DNA from: Acidimicrobiales bacterium
Lineage (GTDB): Bacteria; Actinomycetota; Acidimicrobiia; Acidimicrobiales; SHLQ01
Length of the DNA stretch: 64,000 nucleotides
Direction: 5' to 3'
Assembly (NCBI GenBank): GCA_020628865.1
Contig: JAHDEJ010000012.1
Location: forward strand, 62,001 to 126,000
A program made the translations under genes and the position numbers. The notes below the pieces were generated by a model. That model saw only the letters and a program-made list of their open reading frames with translations. It ran no database searches and was not told the origin of the DNA. Below are positions 36,959-45,285 of this stretch, piece after piece; the first letter of the stretch is position 1, and the number at the start of each line of letters is the position of its first letter.

Positions 36959-37462
36959 ATGAGCAGATTCGACCTCGGCAAGGTAGACGGCGAAGACGTC
37001 CTCAACGGGACGATCAAGGTCGGCAGCTTCGAGATCATCCAGCCGAAGAAGTACATGCACGGCGACAAGATCCAGATCACCCTCGAGGTCGAAGTCGACC
37101 CGAAGAAGGGGTTCTCGCACGTCGTCAAGGACTCGACGCTCACCCGAGTCCACCACGCCCGCGCGATCCGCGCCGCGGTCGTCGAAGAGGGTGACCTGAT
37201 GGACGCCGTCCTCGACTTCTGGCTGAACCGGCCCGACGAAGTCGGCACCGAACCCATGGAGTTCCCGGCCCACAACGACGAGGGCGAAGACGCCGAGATC
37301 GTCGACCTGTCCACCCACCTCGACGACATGCCGCCCCTCGAAACCACCGAAGACGTCGCCGAAGCCGAGGAGGCAGAAGTCGAAGCAGACGACGCCGAGG
37401 AAGCTCCGGCAGCTGAAGATGACGCCGAGTTCGTGATCAACGAAACCGACCATCCGTTCTGA
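36959..37462 (+). CDS. hypothetical protein with acidic tail ending DHPF
   Basis: ORF MSRFDLGKVDGEDVLNG; very acidic C-terminus. Confidence 0.7.
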   Translation: MSRFDLGKVDGEDVLNGTIKVGSFEIIQPKKYMHGDKIQITLEVEVDPKKGFSHVVKDSTLTRVHHARAIRAAVVEEGDLMDAVLDFWLNRPDEVGTEPMEFPAHNDEGEDAEIVDLSTHLDDMPPLETTEDVAEAEEAEVEADDAEEAPAAEDDAEFVINETDHPF

Positions 37463-38403
37463 TGACCGAACTGGACCCTGCGACCCGAACCCTCCTCGAC
37501 GCCACCGGCGTCACGTGGGAACTGTGGCCTTCCGAACCATTGGATCGGATCGACATCGACGGGTCGCAGGGATTCCAGGTTCGCCGCGACGGCGTGAACC
37601 GCGAGGTCGTCGACCGGTACGTCGCCGCCATGGAGAACGGCGACGTGTTCCCGCCGCTCATCGTCGCCCGACTCGACGACGACACCCGCATCGTGCTCGG
37701 CGGCAACCACCGGTATCACGCCGCCAACAAAGCCAACCTCGACGAGTTCGACCAGATCATCGTCGAAGCCCCGACGCCGGCCCAGTGCGCCCGCATCGCA
37801 TTCGGTGACAACGCCAACCACGGCGTCCCCACCACCGAACTCGAACGCATCGACCACGTCCTGTGGCTGTGCGACAACGACGGCATGACCCGGGCCGAAG
37901 CCTGCCGGCTCGTCGGCATCTCGACCGCGAAGGTCGCCCGCGAGCTCGAGACTCGCAACGCCCGCGACCGGGCCAAGTCGCTCGGCGTGGCCCCCAACAT
38001 GATGAGCGTCCTGAAAGCGACGACGATCTGGCGGGCCGCCGCGCTTTCCGACGACACCGTGTTCGTCGCCTACCTCGAGGCCGTCGCCACATGGGGCATC
38101 GCATCGAAGGTCGCGTTCGAACTCGTGTCGTCCCTGAACCGGCTCGACACCGTCGAAGAGCAGCTCGACCGAATCGAGCAGACCATCGAAACCCAGATGA
38201 TGTCGTCAGGGTCGTCCCGCTCCGGGCATCGCAGCGTCCTCGACAACCTGACGAACGCCCTGTTCGCCGTCGGCGACATGAAGGTTGAGGACTTCGTCAA
38301 GGCCGCGAACCCGGGCGACTTCGAGATCTGGGACCGGCGCCTCAAAGACGGTGCAAAGAAACTGTTCGCCCTCGCTCAAGCCGCCCCCCGGAGGCCCCAA
38401 TGA
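37462..38403 (+). CDS. ParB-like protein
   Basis: VVDRYVAAMENGDVFPPLIVARLDDDTRIVLGGNHRYHAANKA; HTH MTRAEACRLVGISTAKVARELE. Confidence 0.85.
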   Translation: MTELDPATRTLLDATGVTWELWPSEPLDRIDIDGSQGFQVRRDGVNREVVDRYVAAMENGDVFPPLIVARLDDDTRIVLGGNHRYHAANKANLDEFDQIIVEAPTPAQCARIAFGDNANHGVPTTELERIDHVLWLCDNDGMTRAEACRLVGISTAKVARELETRNARDRAKSLGVAPNMMSVLKATTIWRAAALSDDTVFVAYLEAVATWGIASKVAFELVSSLNRLDTVEEQLDRIEQTIETQMMSSGSSRSGHRSVLDNLTNALFAVGDMKVEDFVKAANPGDFEIWDRRLKDGAKKLFALAQAAPRRPQ

Positions 38404-38555
38404 ACGGTGCTGTCACCGTCGCCGCGATCGACACGGCCATCGCCGCTGCCCGCAAACGGCGTGTCCTGAAGTCCGGAGAGGTCGTGGACATGCTCCTCGA
38501 CGTCCGCAACGCCGCCAAACCACCAATCAAGGAGAACGTCGATGACGCTTCGTGA
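38400..38555 (+). CDS. 51-aa hypothetical protein
   Basis: hand-translated MNGAVTVAAIDTAIAAARKRRVLKSGEVVDMLLDVRNAAKPPIKENVDDAS. Confidence 0.5.
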   Translation: MNGAVTVAAIDTAIAAARKRRVLKSGEVVDMLLDVRNAAKPPIKENVDDAS

Positions 38556-39294
38556 CCTTCGCCAGATCGGCCGTTCCGGCCTCCTCGCCATCGCGCTCGC
38601 CCTCGGTGTGCTCGCCGTCGTCGCCGGCCAGGGCGACACCGACGACGCCATCGCGCAACGGCCCGAACCGTTGCGCGTCGCCGATCTCGGCTCGACATCG
38701 ATCTGTGTCGAATGGGACGGCGTCCGGCTCCTCGCCGAAACCGGCCGCGACTCGTCACCGTGGCAGCCGTTCAACCTTCCGGCCGGTCACTACGACTGGC
38801 AGGTCATCGCTGCGGACCCGGCCCACGCCGAACCGTCCGACATCCCCCAAGAGCACGAAGCGTTCCACCTCGTCGACGGCACCGGCCGGATCCTCGCAAC
38901 GTCGGACGAGCTGCCCGACGACGTCCTCGAGAACAAGGCGACCGGCAGCATCGTGGTCGGCGCCCCCGCCGAAGAGATCATGGCCCGCCACGTCGGACCG
39001 CTCGACACCGGCAACGCCCACTCGATCGACCCGCAGCAGGCATGTTTCACCCCGATCCCTCCTCCCTCGACCACCACCACGACGACGCAGGCACCGACGA
39101 CCACGACAACGGCGGATGCCACGACAACGACGACGCTGGTGGTGGTCGAAACCATTCCGTCAACATCGGTGCCTCAGCCCGCGATGCTGGCCGTCACCGG
39201 CCCCATCGATGACCAGTGGCGGGTCGTGCTCGCCGCCATCGCCGCCGTGATCCTCGGCGGGCTGGCCGTCACCCACCGGCCGCTCGAATCATGA
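38542..39294 (+). CDS. secreted cell-wall-anchored protein (LAXTG sortase signal)
   Basis: signal LLAIALALGVLAVVAGQG; poly-Thr stalk; C-terminal LAVTG + hydrophobic segment + THRPLES. Confidence 0.6.
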   Translation: MTLRDLRQIGRSGLLAIALALGVLAVVAGQGDTDDAIAQRPEPLRVADLGSTSICVEWDGVRLLAETGRDSSPWQPFNLPAGHYDWQVIAADPAHAEPSDIPQEHEAFHLVDGTGRILATSDELPDDVLENKATGSIVVGAPAEEIMARHVGPLDTGNAHSIDPQQACFTPIPPPSTTTTTTQAPTTTTTADATTTTTLVVVETIPSTSVPQPAMLAVTGPIDDQWRVVLAAIAAVILGGLAVTHRPLES

Positions 39295-39440
39295 ACCGCG
39301 CCGACGCCTCCGACAAGGCCGCCATGGGCTGCGCGTTCCTCGCCATTGCGGTGCTGGTCATCTTCGGTGCCGTCATCGGCATCCTCGCCGGCGCCTGGAT
39401 CGTCAAGGGCATCTGGTGGCTGTGGGGAGTGACGTTCTGA
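39291..39440 (+). CDS. small membrane protein
   Basis: MNRADASDKAAMGCAFLAIAVLVIFGAVIGILAGAWIVKGIWWLWGVTF. Confidence 0.6.
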   Translation: MNRADASDKAAMGCAFLAIAVLVIFGAVIGILAGAWIVKGIWWLWGVTF

Positions 39441-39625
39441 TGGACGACCTGTTCTGCTGCTACATCCCCGAGTCCGGCCCAGATTGTGCGAACTATGCGC
39501 TCTACGAGCTGCGCTGGGGGCCGACGCCCGACGACTACACCCACAGCTGCGGCCGGCACCTGAACGAAATGGTCGACGCCGAGATCTCCGACGCCGAGGT
39601 CACGGTCAGCCTGGTGTCGACCTGA
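39440..39625 (+). CDS. small Cys-containing protein
   Basis: MDDLFCCYIPESGPDCANY, TGATGG overlap. Confidence 0.55.
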   Translation: MDDLFCCYIPESGPDCANYALYELRWGPTPDDYTHSCGRHLNEMVDAEISDAEVTVSLVST

Positions 39626-39735
39626 TGGGGGAGCGCGGGCAGGACGCCATCGGTCTCGCGATCCTGGTTGCGATCAACGTCGCTCTGTGGCGGATGGGCC
39701 CCGCAATTTGGCAGAGCGTGATACTTCCAAAGTAA
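39625..39735 (+). CDS. small hydrophobic protein
   Basis: MGERGQDAIGLAILVAINVALWRMGPAIWQSVILPK. Confidence 0.4.
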   Translation: MGERGQDAIGLAILVAINVALWRMGPAIWQSVILPK

Positions 39736-39771
39736 TCTGATTCTCTGCGCTCGAGTCTGGAGGTGAGAGCG

Positions 39772-40563
39772 ATGCTGGTACAACAGAACCCCGACGGCCG
39801 ATGGACTGCGTCGCAAACTCGCCGCCGTGCATCCGGCAAGAACGCCACCGTCGTGGCCACCGGACGCTCCCGCCACACCGCCGTGCTCGCCCTGCGCCTC
39901 ACCGTGCTCTTCGACCGCTGCGAGCGGGGCACCTGGCGCAACCAGCTCTCCATCATCGTTCTCTTGATCTTCGGTGCGTCAGCCATCGCTGCCGTCGCCT
40001 GGCCAGGGCAACTGCCCGCCGCACCGAATGTCGTGGTGACCGCCACCGAAGTCTCGCCGCCTCGCGCGGCGGTCGCCACGACCACCACTGCAGCACCAAC
40101 CACCACCACCGAGCCGTACGCGGACGTCGCTCCGTCTCTGGCTGCCCAGCTTGATACTTTCAACCCATCATCTTGGGCGGAGTTCCAATCGGTCGTCCCC
40201 GAACTCACACCGCTCGAAGAAGCCCAACAGCTGTGGGAACAGGGGTATCTCGACTCCGGCGCCGACCCCGAATGGCTCGACGCCTTCTGGCGGCCCGGCG
40301 GGATCGTCGAGTGCGAAACTAACTACCGCAACGTCCACTCCGACACCGGCGACTCAGGCTGGGCCCAGAACAACCAGATCCACCGCGAGTGGTTCAACAG
40401 CCTCACCGGCCAGAACCTCGCCTACTGGCCGTACCGCGAGCAGATGCTCGACACCTACTGGAACGGGTTTCTCGCCGGGCACCTTGTGAAGCGCCGCGAC
40501 GACCGCGGCTCCAACCCGTACGGCGACTGGTTCCGGTCGGGGCACTGCCATGGCCTCGCATAG
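39772..40563 (+). CDS. membrane-anchored protein, possible lysozyme/transglycosylase-like domain
   Basis: TM LSIIVLLIFGASAIAAVAW, poly-Thr linker, then GGIVECETNYRNVHSDTGDSGWAQNNQIHREWF. Confidence 0.6.
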   Translation: MLVQQNPDGRWTASQTRRRASGKNATVVATGRSRHTAVLALRLTVLFDRCERGTWRNQLSIIVLLIFGASAIAAVAWPGQLPAAPNVVVTATEVSPPRAAVATTTTAAPTTTTEPYADVAPSLAAQLDTFNPSSWAEFQSVVPELTPLEEAQQLWEQGYLDSGADPEWLDAFWRPGGIVECETNYRNVHSDTGDSGWAQNNQIHREWFNSLTGQNLAYWPYREQMLDTYWNGFLAGHLVKRRDDRGSNPYGDWFRSGHCHGLA

Positions 40564-40807
40564 CAACAGCTGCCGATCGTGTGGCGCCGACATCGTGTGG
40601 GCGATCACCAAGGGCGGCAAGCGCATGCCCGTCGACGCCGAACCGAACCCGGCCGGCAACGTCGAGCTCACCGTCGGCCGCTCCGACTCGATCCCGTGGG
40701 CGACCGTCCACTCCCAGCCGCCCGGCATGTTCGACGACTGGGTCGACCGGGCGCACATGCCGCACTTCGCGACCTGCCCCGACGGCGAATCGTGGAGGAA
40801 GTCCTGA
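40550..40807 (+). CDS. zinc-ribbon protein
   Basis: SCRSCGADIVWAITKGGKRMPVDAEPN. Confidence 0.7.
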   Translation: MASHSNSCRSCGADIVWAITKGGKRMPVDAEPNPAGNVELTVGRSDSIPWATVHSQPPGMFDDWVDRAHMPHFATCPDGESWRKS

Positions 40808-41307
40808 TGGCGACCTGCCCCGAATGCCTCGCCGACGACGTCCAGCTCGACCGCGACTGGGGATGGTGCTTCCTGTGCGTCCCCTGCTACTGCGGGCACG
40901 GCTGCGGCCTGTCTCCGACCGGCCTCGGGTCGCTCGGGATCCGCGAATGCGAGGAGCGCGTCTCGCAGCCGCGCATCGACCGTCGCAACACCGCTCGCCT
41001 GCGGGCGTTGCGCGAAGCAGAGGAGGCCCATGACGGCCGAAATCACCCGAATCCAGCTCGACCATCCGCACCACGGGCCCCTGAAGCTCGTGGCGTTGGA
41101 CTGGCCGGAAGCACCGATGAACGACCTGCTCGAGACCCTCAATGGCGTCGGTTCGGTATCGACGGATCGCTTCGCTCGAGTGACGGGCGGTCACAAATTG
41201 TCGACGCCCACATCGAAGACGCCGAGATCGTTTCGGTCGTCGAAGCCGAACAAGCGTGGCAAGGCCGGAGGCACCTCCGGGTCGTCACGGAAGGAGAAGC
41301 GTCGTGA
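40807..41307 (+). CDS. Cys-rich protein; possible frameshift region downstream of about 41030
   Basis: MATCPECLADDVQLDRDWGWCFLC...; stop overlaps next GTG. Confidence 0.55.
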   Translation: MATCPECLADDVQLDRDWGWCFLCVPCYCGHGCGLSPTGLGSLGIRECEERVSQPRIDRRNTARLRALREAEEAHDGRNHPNPARPSAPRAPEARGVGLAGSTDERPARDPQWRRFGIDGSLRSSDGRSQIVDAHIEDAEIVSVVEAEQAWQGRRHLRVVTEGEAS

Positions 41308-41320
41308 CCGACGGACCTGA
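41030..41320 (+). CDS. hypothetical protein overlapping 40807..41307
   Basis: coding-like start MTAEITRIQLDHPHHGPLKLVALDWPEAPMNDLLETL. Confidence 0.4.
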   Translation: MTAEITRIQLDHPHHGPLKLVALDWPEAPMNDLLETLNGVGSVSTDRFARVTGGHKLSTPTSKTPRSFRSSKPNKRGKAGGTSGSSRKEKRRDRRT

Positions 41321-42134
41321 GAAGAAGAACGAGCCGATGGGGACGCCGTTCGGTGACATCTGGAAGGGCCTCGATCGGAGCGGCGCGTTCTCGTTCGGCA
41401 TCGACCCGGGAACACCCCAGTACGAGGAGCTGATGAAGATGATCGCTCCGCCACCGCCGCCGGATCCGTCGACGGAAATGAACACCGAGATGCTCGTGTT
41501 CTGCGACCTCGAAACCACCGGCCTCGACCCGCGGCGTCACCAGATCCTCGAGATGTGCCTGCTGATCGTTGACGAGGACCTCACCGAGATCGACTGCAAG
41601 ACGTGGCTGATCGACGCCGGCATGATGCCTCGGTATCCGTCGATGCTCGACGCCGGCATGATGCCTCGGTATCCGTCGATGCTTGACCCGGTCGTCTACT
41701 ACATGCACTCCGAGAACGGCCTGTGGAGCGACCTCTCCAAGGACGGCCATCCACCCGTGCACGTCGTCGAACGTCAGGCCATGGAGTTCCTCGAAGGCCA
41801 CCAGGCGCTCGACACTCCGCTGTGCGGCAACGGCGTCCACTTCGACCGGGCGTTCATCCGGGCGCAGATGCCGAAGCTCCACGAGCTGTTCCACTACCGG
41901 AACTTCGACGTCTCGTCGGTGCACAACATGGCGTCGCTGTGGGCCCCGAACGCCCAAGCCCTGCTCCCGACCGACCCGAAGGTGCACCGAGCCACCGACG
42001 ACACGTACGCAGCACTGCACCGGCTCCGCTACTACCGGGACTCGCTGTTCAGCATCGCCGAGAACGCCATCCAGAACCGGTCCGATGCCATGCTGAGCCG
42101 CTTCGGCAAGAGAGGTGCCCGATGGGGAGCCTGA
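41304..42134 (+). CDS. DEDDh 3'-5' exonuclease (oligoribonuclease-like)
   Basis: LVFCDLETTGLDPRRHQILEMCLLIVDEDL; PLCGNGVHFDRAFI; HRATDDTYAAL. Confidence 0.88.
   Translation: MTDGPEKKNEPMGTPFGDIWKGLDRSGAFSFGIDPGTPQYEELMKMIAPPPPPDPSTEMNTEMLVFCDLETTGLDPRRHQILEMCLLIVDEDLTEIDCKTWLIDAGMMPRYPSMLDAGMMPRYPSMLDPVVYYMHSENGLWSDLSKDGHPPVHVVERQAMEFLEGHQALDTPLCGNGVHFDRAFIRAQMPKLHELFHYRNFDVSSVHNMASLWAPNAQALLPTDPKVHRATDDTYAALHRLRYYRDSLFSIAENAIQNRSDAMLSRFGKRGARWGA
41611..41682 (+). repeat. 36-bp perfect tandem duplication within the exonuclease gene
   Basis: TCGACGCCGGCATGATGCCTCGGTATCCGTCGATGC x2. Confidence 0.97.
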
Positions 42135-42352
42135 ACCGACGTCTCCTCCGCGCCGCCGTCTGGCTCGGCCTGCCCGTCGCCGGCCTCGTCTACTTCCTGG
42201 TCAACCAGGACTCCGACGAAACCGCCGGCGACGGCCCCGCGAACGTGTTGAGCACCGGGTCGGGGGGCGGCCTGTACGCCGCGACCTTGACCGACGACGG
42301 CACCTTCCGGGGAGTCATCGATGCCGAAGCCCAGTGGGGGAGTCACCGATGA
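42122..42352 (+). CDS. small membrane protein
   Basis: MGSLNRRLLRAAVWLGLPVAGLVYFLVNQ. Confidence 0.6.
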   Translation: MGSLNRRLLRAAVWLGLPVAGLVYFLVNQDSDETAGDGPANVLSTGSGGGLYAATLTDDGTFRGVIDAEAQWGSHR

Positions 42353-42621
42353 GCGACACGACCATCGCTGTCCTGATCATGCTCGTCATCGTCGCCGCCG
42401 CGGCCGCCACGGTGGCCGTGATCCTGGCGTCGCGGCTGACCAAGCTCGAGGACCGGACCACCCGCATCGAACGGCGCATCACGCCGCCACCGGTGCCGAC
42501 GTATCAGCCGACCCGCTGGCAAGAACCCGACGAAGAAGACACCGACGACGACGTCGAAGAGGCCGAGGTGATCGAGATGCCCAAAGCCAAGACCGTCGAC
42601 TCCGATCGGTTCCGGCTGTGA
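42349..42621 (+). CDS. single-TM protein with acidic tail
   Basis: MSDTTIAVLIMLVIVAAAAATVAVILASR, ATGA overlap. Confidence 0.65.
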   Translation: MSDTTIAVLIMLVIVAAAAATVAVILASRLTKLEDRTTRIERRITPPPVPTYQPTRWQEPDEEDTDDDVEEAEVIEMPKAKTVDSDRFRL

Positions 42622-42842
42622 CCGTGTGGGGCGATGCCGTCACGCATCTCCTGACGGCCCCTCCCGGCACGCCAGTGCTGTTCCCGGCCGGGACCCTCTG
42701 GATCATCGCCGATGAGCTGCTCGTGTCCGCTGACGGCACTCAGGCGATCATGCTCGACGACGTCCAGCCAGTCCTGCCGGCTCCCGACCTGAACGTCGGT
42801 GAACGGGTGTGGTTGCAGCGCGAGATCCTGACGCTCGAGTGA
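42618..42842 (+). CDS. hypothetical protein
   Basis: GTGA overlap start, VTVWGDAVTHLLTAPP. Confidence 0.55.
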   Translation: MTVWGDAVTHLLTAPPGTPVLFPAGTLWIIADELLVSADGTQAIMLDDVQPVLPAPDLNVGERVWLQREILTLE

Positions 42843-43330
42843 AACGGTCTGGCCCACCGAAACGAAAGACGCCTCTCAAGCCCGGCAACAAGGGCTTGAA
42901 GCGCACCGGACCTCTGCGTAACGCCAGTGCGCAGGGTGGGACCGGCCCGACCGGGAGCCCCAAGCCTTCAGCTTCCCGGTCGGGTCGGATCCGTCAACGC
43001 TCCGACAAGACCGCAGCCCGCGACCGCCTCTACAACGCCGTCCGCGAACGGTTCATGGCCGGCAAGCGGTGCGAGCTCGGCTGGGAGGGCTGCAAGGGCG
43101 AAGCCCACCAGTGCGACCACATCGTGAACCGGTCGTTGGCGCCCGAACTGGTCGTCGACCCCCGGAACTTCCAGGCCCTGTGCTGGTCGTGCCATGACCT
43201 CAAGACGAACGATCCCGGCCGTGCCCGGGCGGCTGGCGTGTACGGCCGGGAGCTGATTCCAGGTATCAAAGCGGCGCCGATGCCCCCCGGGTATGAGGAT
43301 CTGCTCCCCGACCTCTACTTGACACTTTGA
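42839..43330 (+). CDS. HNH endonuclease
   Basis: CELGWEGCKGEAHQCDHIVNRSLAPELVVDPRNFQALCWSCHDLKT. Confidence 0.85.
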   Translation: MKRSGPPKRKTPLKPGNKGLKRTGPLRNASAQGGTGPTGSPKPSASRSGRIRQRSDKTAARDRLYNAVRERFMAGKRCELGWEGCKGEAHQCDHIVNRSLAPELVVDPRNFQALCWSCHDLKTNDPGRARAAGVYGRELIPGIKAAPMPPGYEDLLPDLYLTL

Positions 43331-43347
43331 TACCTTAAATGTATCGT
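43319..43347 (+). promoter_or_regulatory. class A promoter
   Basis: TTGACA-N17-TATCGT with embedded GATAC-N7-GTATC-type dyad. Confidence 0.6.
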
Positions 43348-43440
43348 CCGTAGCAGACGGCACCAGCCACAGCATCACCGCCACCGCCGTCTACGGGCAG
43401 CCACAGAGACCCCCGACCTACCCCCTTGGGTCGGGGTCTC
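43348..43440 (+). ncRNA. candidate small RNA: hairpin plus terminator
   Basis: CCGT..AGACGGC/GCCGTCT ACGG then GAGACCCCCGACC/GGTCGGGGTCTC, directly after the promoter, no ORF. Confidence 0.4.
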
Positions 43441-43504
43441 GCCTGCCCGGTTTGACACTCGCACGGTATCTGGAACCGTGCGGATGACAGAAAGGACCAC
43501 CCCG

Positions 43505-43783
43505 ATGCAACTGCATTCCGACCACCCCAACTTCGACGTGCTCCCGACCCTGCTCGAGGAGTTCCCGATGGAGTTCCTCTCCGAGCGGGACTACGCCGTC
43601 GTCCGGACGGCCCGCCGGCTTGTCGCCGAACGCGACCCGGGCTTCGACTCCAGCCTCTGGTGCTACCACTGCGACACCGGCTGGCACATCCCCCGCGACT
43701 GTCCGACGCTCGCCGCCATCGACTCCGAAGCGGTCGCCGCGTTCTTCGGCATCCGAGGCGGCGAACTGCCGCTCGCCTCCTGA
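43505..43783 (+). CDS. hypothetical protein
   Basis: SD AGAAAGGACCACCCCG-ATG; CYHCDTGWHIPRDC. Confidence 0.7.
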   Translation: MQLHSDHPNFDVLPTLLEEFPMEFLSERDYAVVRTARRLVAERDPGFDSSLWCYHCDTGWHIPRDCPTLAAIDSEAVAAFFGIRGGELPLAS

Positions 43784-43812
43784 CCCTCAACAGAAAGGAC
43801 CACACCAACCCA

Positions 43813-44313
43813 ATGGACATCGACGAATATCTGCGCGAGGTCGACGACACCGTCGCCCTGCACGGCAGATTCCTTCAGGCGGTCTTCGACCCGTCCGGAG
43901 AGCTGCCACCGTTCACGTACACGGTCGGCGAAGCTGACCACGACCGGCGTGAGCTGATCACGCTCGGCGATCATCAGGCCGAGTGGCTCAACCAGGTCTG
44001 CTACCTGATCGAGAACAACCTGCTCGAACCCGGCCGGGCGTTCCCGCTCGGCGACAGCCTGGTCATCGCGCTCAAGCCGATCCCCCGAACGATCCCGCTC
44101 GACGACGACTTCATGACGTTCGCTCGCCGCCGGAACCCCGGCTACGAGGCGTACCTCGTGCACTTCGTCGGCCAGAACGGCCTGTGGATCTGGGAGCGCG
44201 AAGACCTCGCCCCGCAGGTCCGGGCCCGCTACGACTTCGGTGACCTCGAGTGGCGTCCCGAGATCCCGGCCGACGCTGCCGAAGCCATCGCCCGGATCAA
44301 GGAGCGGGCATGA
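43813..44313 (+). CDS. DUF4262-like protein
   Basis: PPFTYTVGEADHDRRELITLGDHQAEWLNQV. Confidence 0.65.
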   Translation: MDIDEYLREVDDTVALHGRFLQAVFDPSGELPPFTYTVGEADHDRRELITLGDHQAEWLNQVCYLIENNLLEPGRAFPLGDSLVIALKPIPRTIPLDDDFMTFARRRNPGYEAYLVHFVGQNGLWIWEREDLAPQVRARYDFGDLEWRPEIPADAAEAIARIKERA

Positions 44314-44795
44314 GTCTCGACGTGTTCCCTGCCGAGTTCCCGTGCATCCGCGCGTGCACCAGCATCCCGACCCCGAACAACCCCGACGTCGTCAGCTGCA
44401 CGGCCACCCAGGCCGCGGGCGGCTGCCCGTGGAAGACGGCGGTCGAGAAGTCCCCGTTCGCTGACGGCCGCCTGATCGGCATGCTCGGCTCGCCGTGCTC
44501 GCTGCACCCCGACACCGAGTGGATCGAACGGCTCGAAGCCGAAACCGACGCCGTCTGCCCCGGCGGTTCGTTCCCGTTCTACGGCGACGACCCGCACCCG
44601 ACCGACGTCACCGGCTCCATCCGCCACGCCCATCGGCTGGCCGGCTTCATGGAAGACCACGCCGAGCTGTGGGCCAGTCTCGAACACGCCAAGCCCGAAG
44701 AGGCCATCGCCGAGTGGGGGTACGCCGCCTGGTGGCTCCGGTTCACCGCCGAGCACGGCCACGACGGCTGTGCGGCGTTCGTGGGGTCGTACTGA
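44310..44795 (+). CDS. hypothetical protein
   Basis: ORF MSLDVFPAEFPCIRACTS, ATGA overlap. Confidence 0.65.
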   Translation: MSLDVFPAEFPCIRACTSIPTPNNPDVVSCTATQAAGGCPWKTAVEKSPFADGRLIGMLGSPCSLHPDTEWIERLEAETDAVCPGGSFPFYGDDPHPTDVTGSIRHAHRLAGFMEDHAELWASLEHAKPEEAIAEWGYAAWWLRFTAEHGHDGCAAFVGSY

Positions 44796-45091
44796 TGGCC
44801 GAATACCGAGTGTTCATCGGCTTCGTTGAGCAGGCCGACACCCCCGAGAAGGCGGCCATCCAAGGCATTGACGACATCCGCGACCTGCTCGCCGAGTCCG
44901 ACGAGATCCGTGTCGTCGTCTTCGGTGAAGGCAAGGGTGACGTGCTGACCATGTTCGACTCCGGCGCCCGCGCCGAGGACTGGTCGGCGGCGGGCGGCTT
45001 CGAGCTCGACCCGAACGACTGGATGGACAATCTGATACGTCCAAACGATGATGATGCTCACCCAACAGGAAGGACCACACCATGCCCATGA
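44795..45091 (+). CDS. hypothetical protein
   Basis: ORF MAEYRVFIGFVEQADTPEKAA. Confidence 0.65.
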   Translation: MAEYRVFIGFVEQADTPEKAAIQGIDDIRDLLAESDEIRVVVFGEGKGDVLTMFDSGARAEDWSAAGGFELDPNDWMDNLIRPNDDDAHPTGRTTPCP

Positions 45092-45285
45092 CCATCTACG
45101 ACGTCGTTGACAGCGACGGCGCCTATGTCACGACCCAGCGAGATCTCGGTGATGCCATCGGCTACCTCTCCGCCTTCCCCGGCGGGAAGGTGATCGAGCA
45201 GACCGTGAAGGTGCTCGCTGAACGCCAGGTGCATCCCGAGCCCGGCGCCGACATGCCCGACGACTTCGACGAGGACATGAACTGA
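45082..45285 (+). CDS. hypothetical protein
   Basis: SD AGGAAGGACCACACC-ATG. Confidence 0.65.
   Translation: MPMTIYDVVDSDGAYVTTQRDLGDAIGYLSAFPGGKVIEQTVKVLAERQVHPEPGADMPDDFDEDMN

Noticed and set aside
40579-40806. Upstream extension of the 40807 ORF
   Set aside because: Overlaps the well-supported zinc-ribbon gene 40550..40807; Arg-rich out-of-frame translation.
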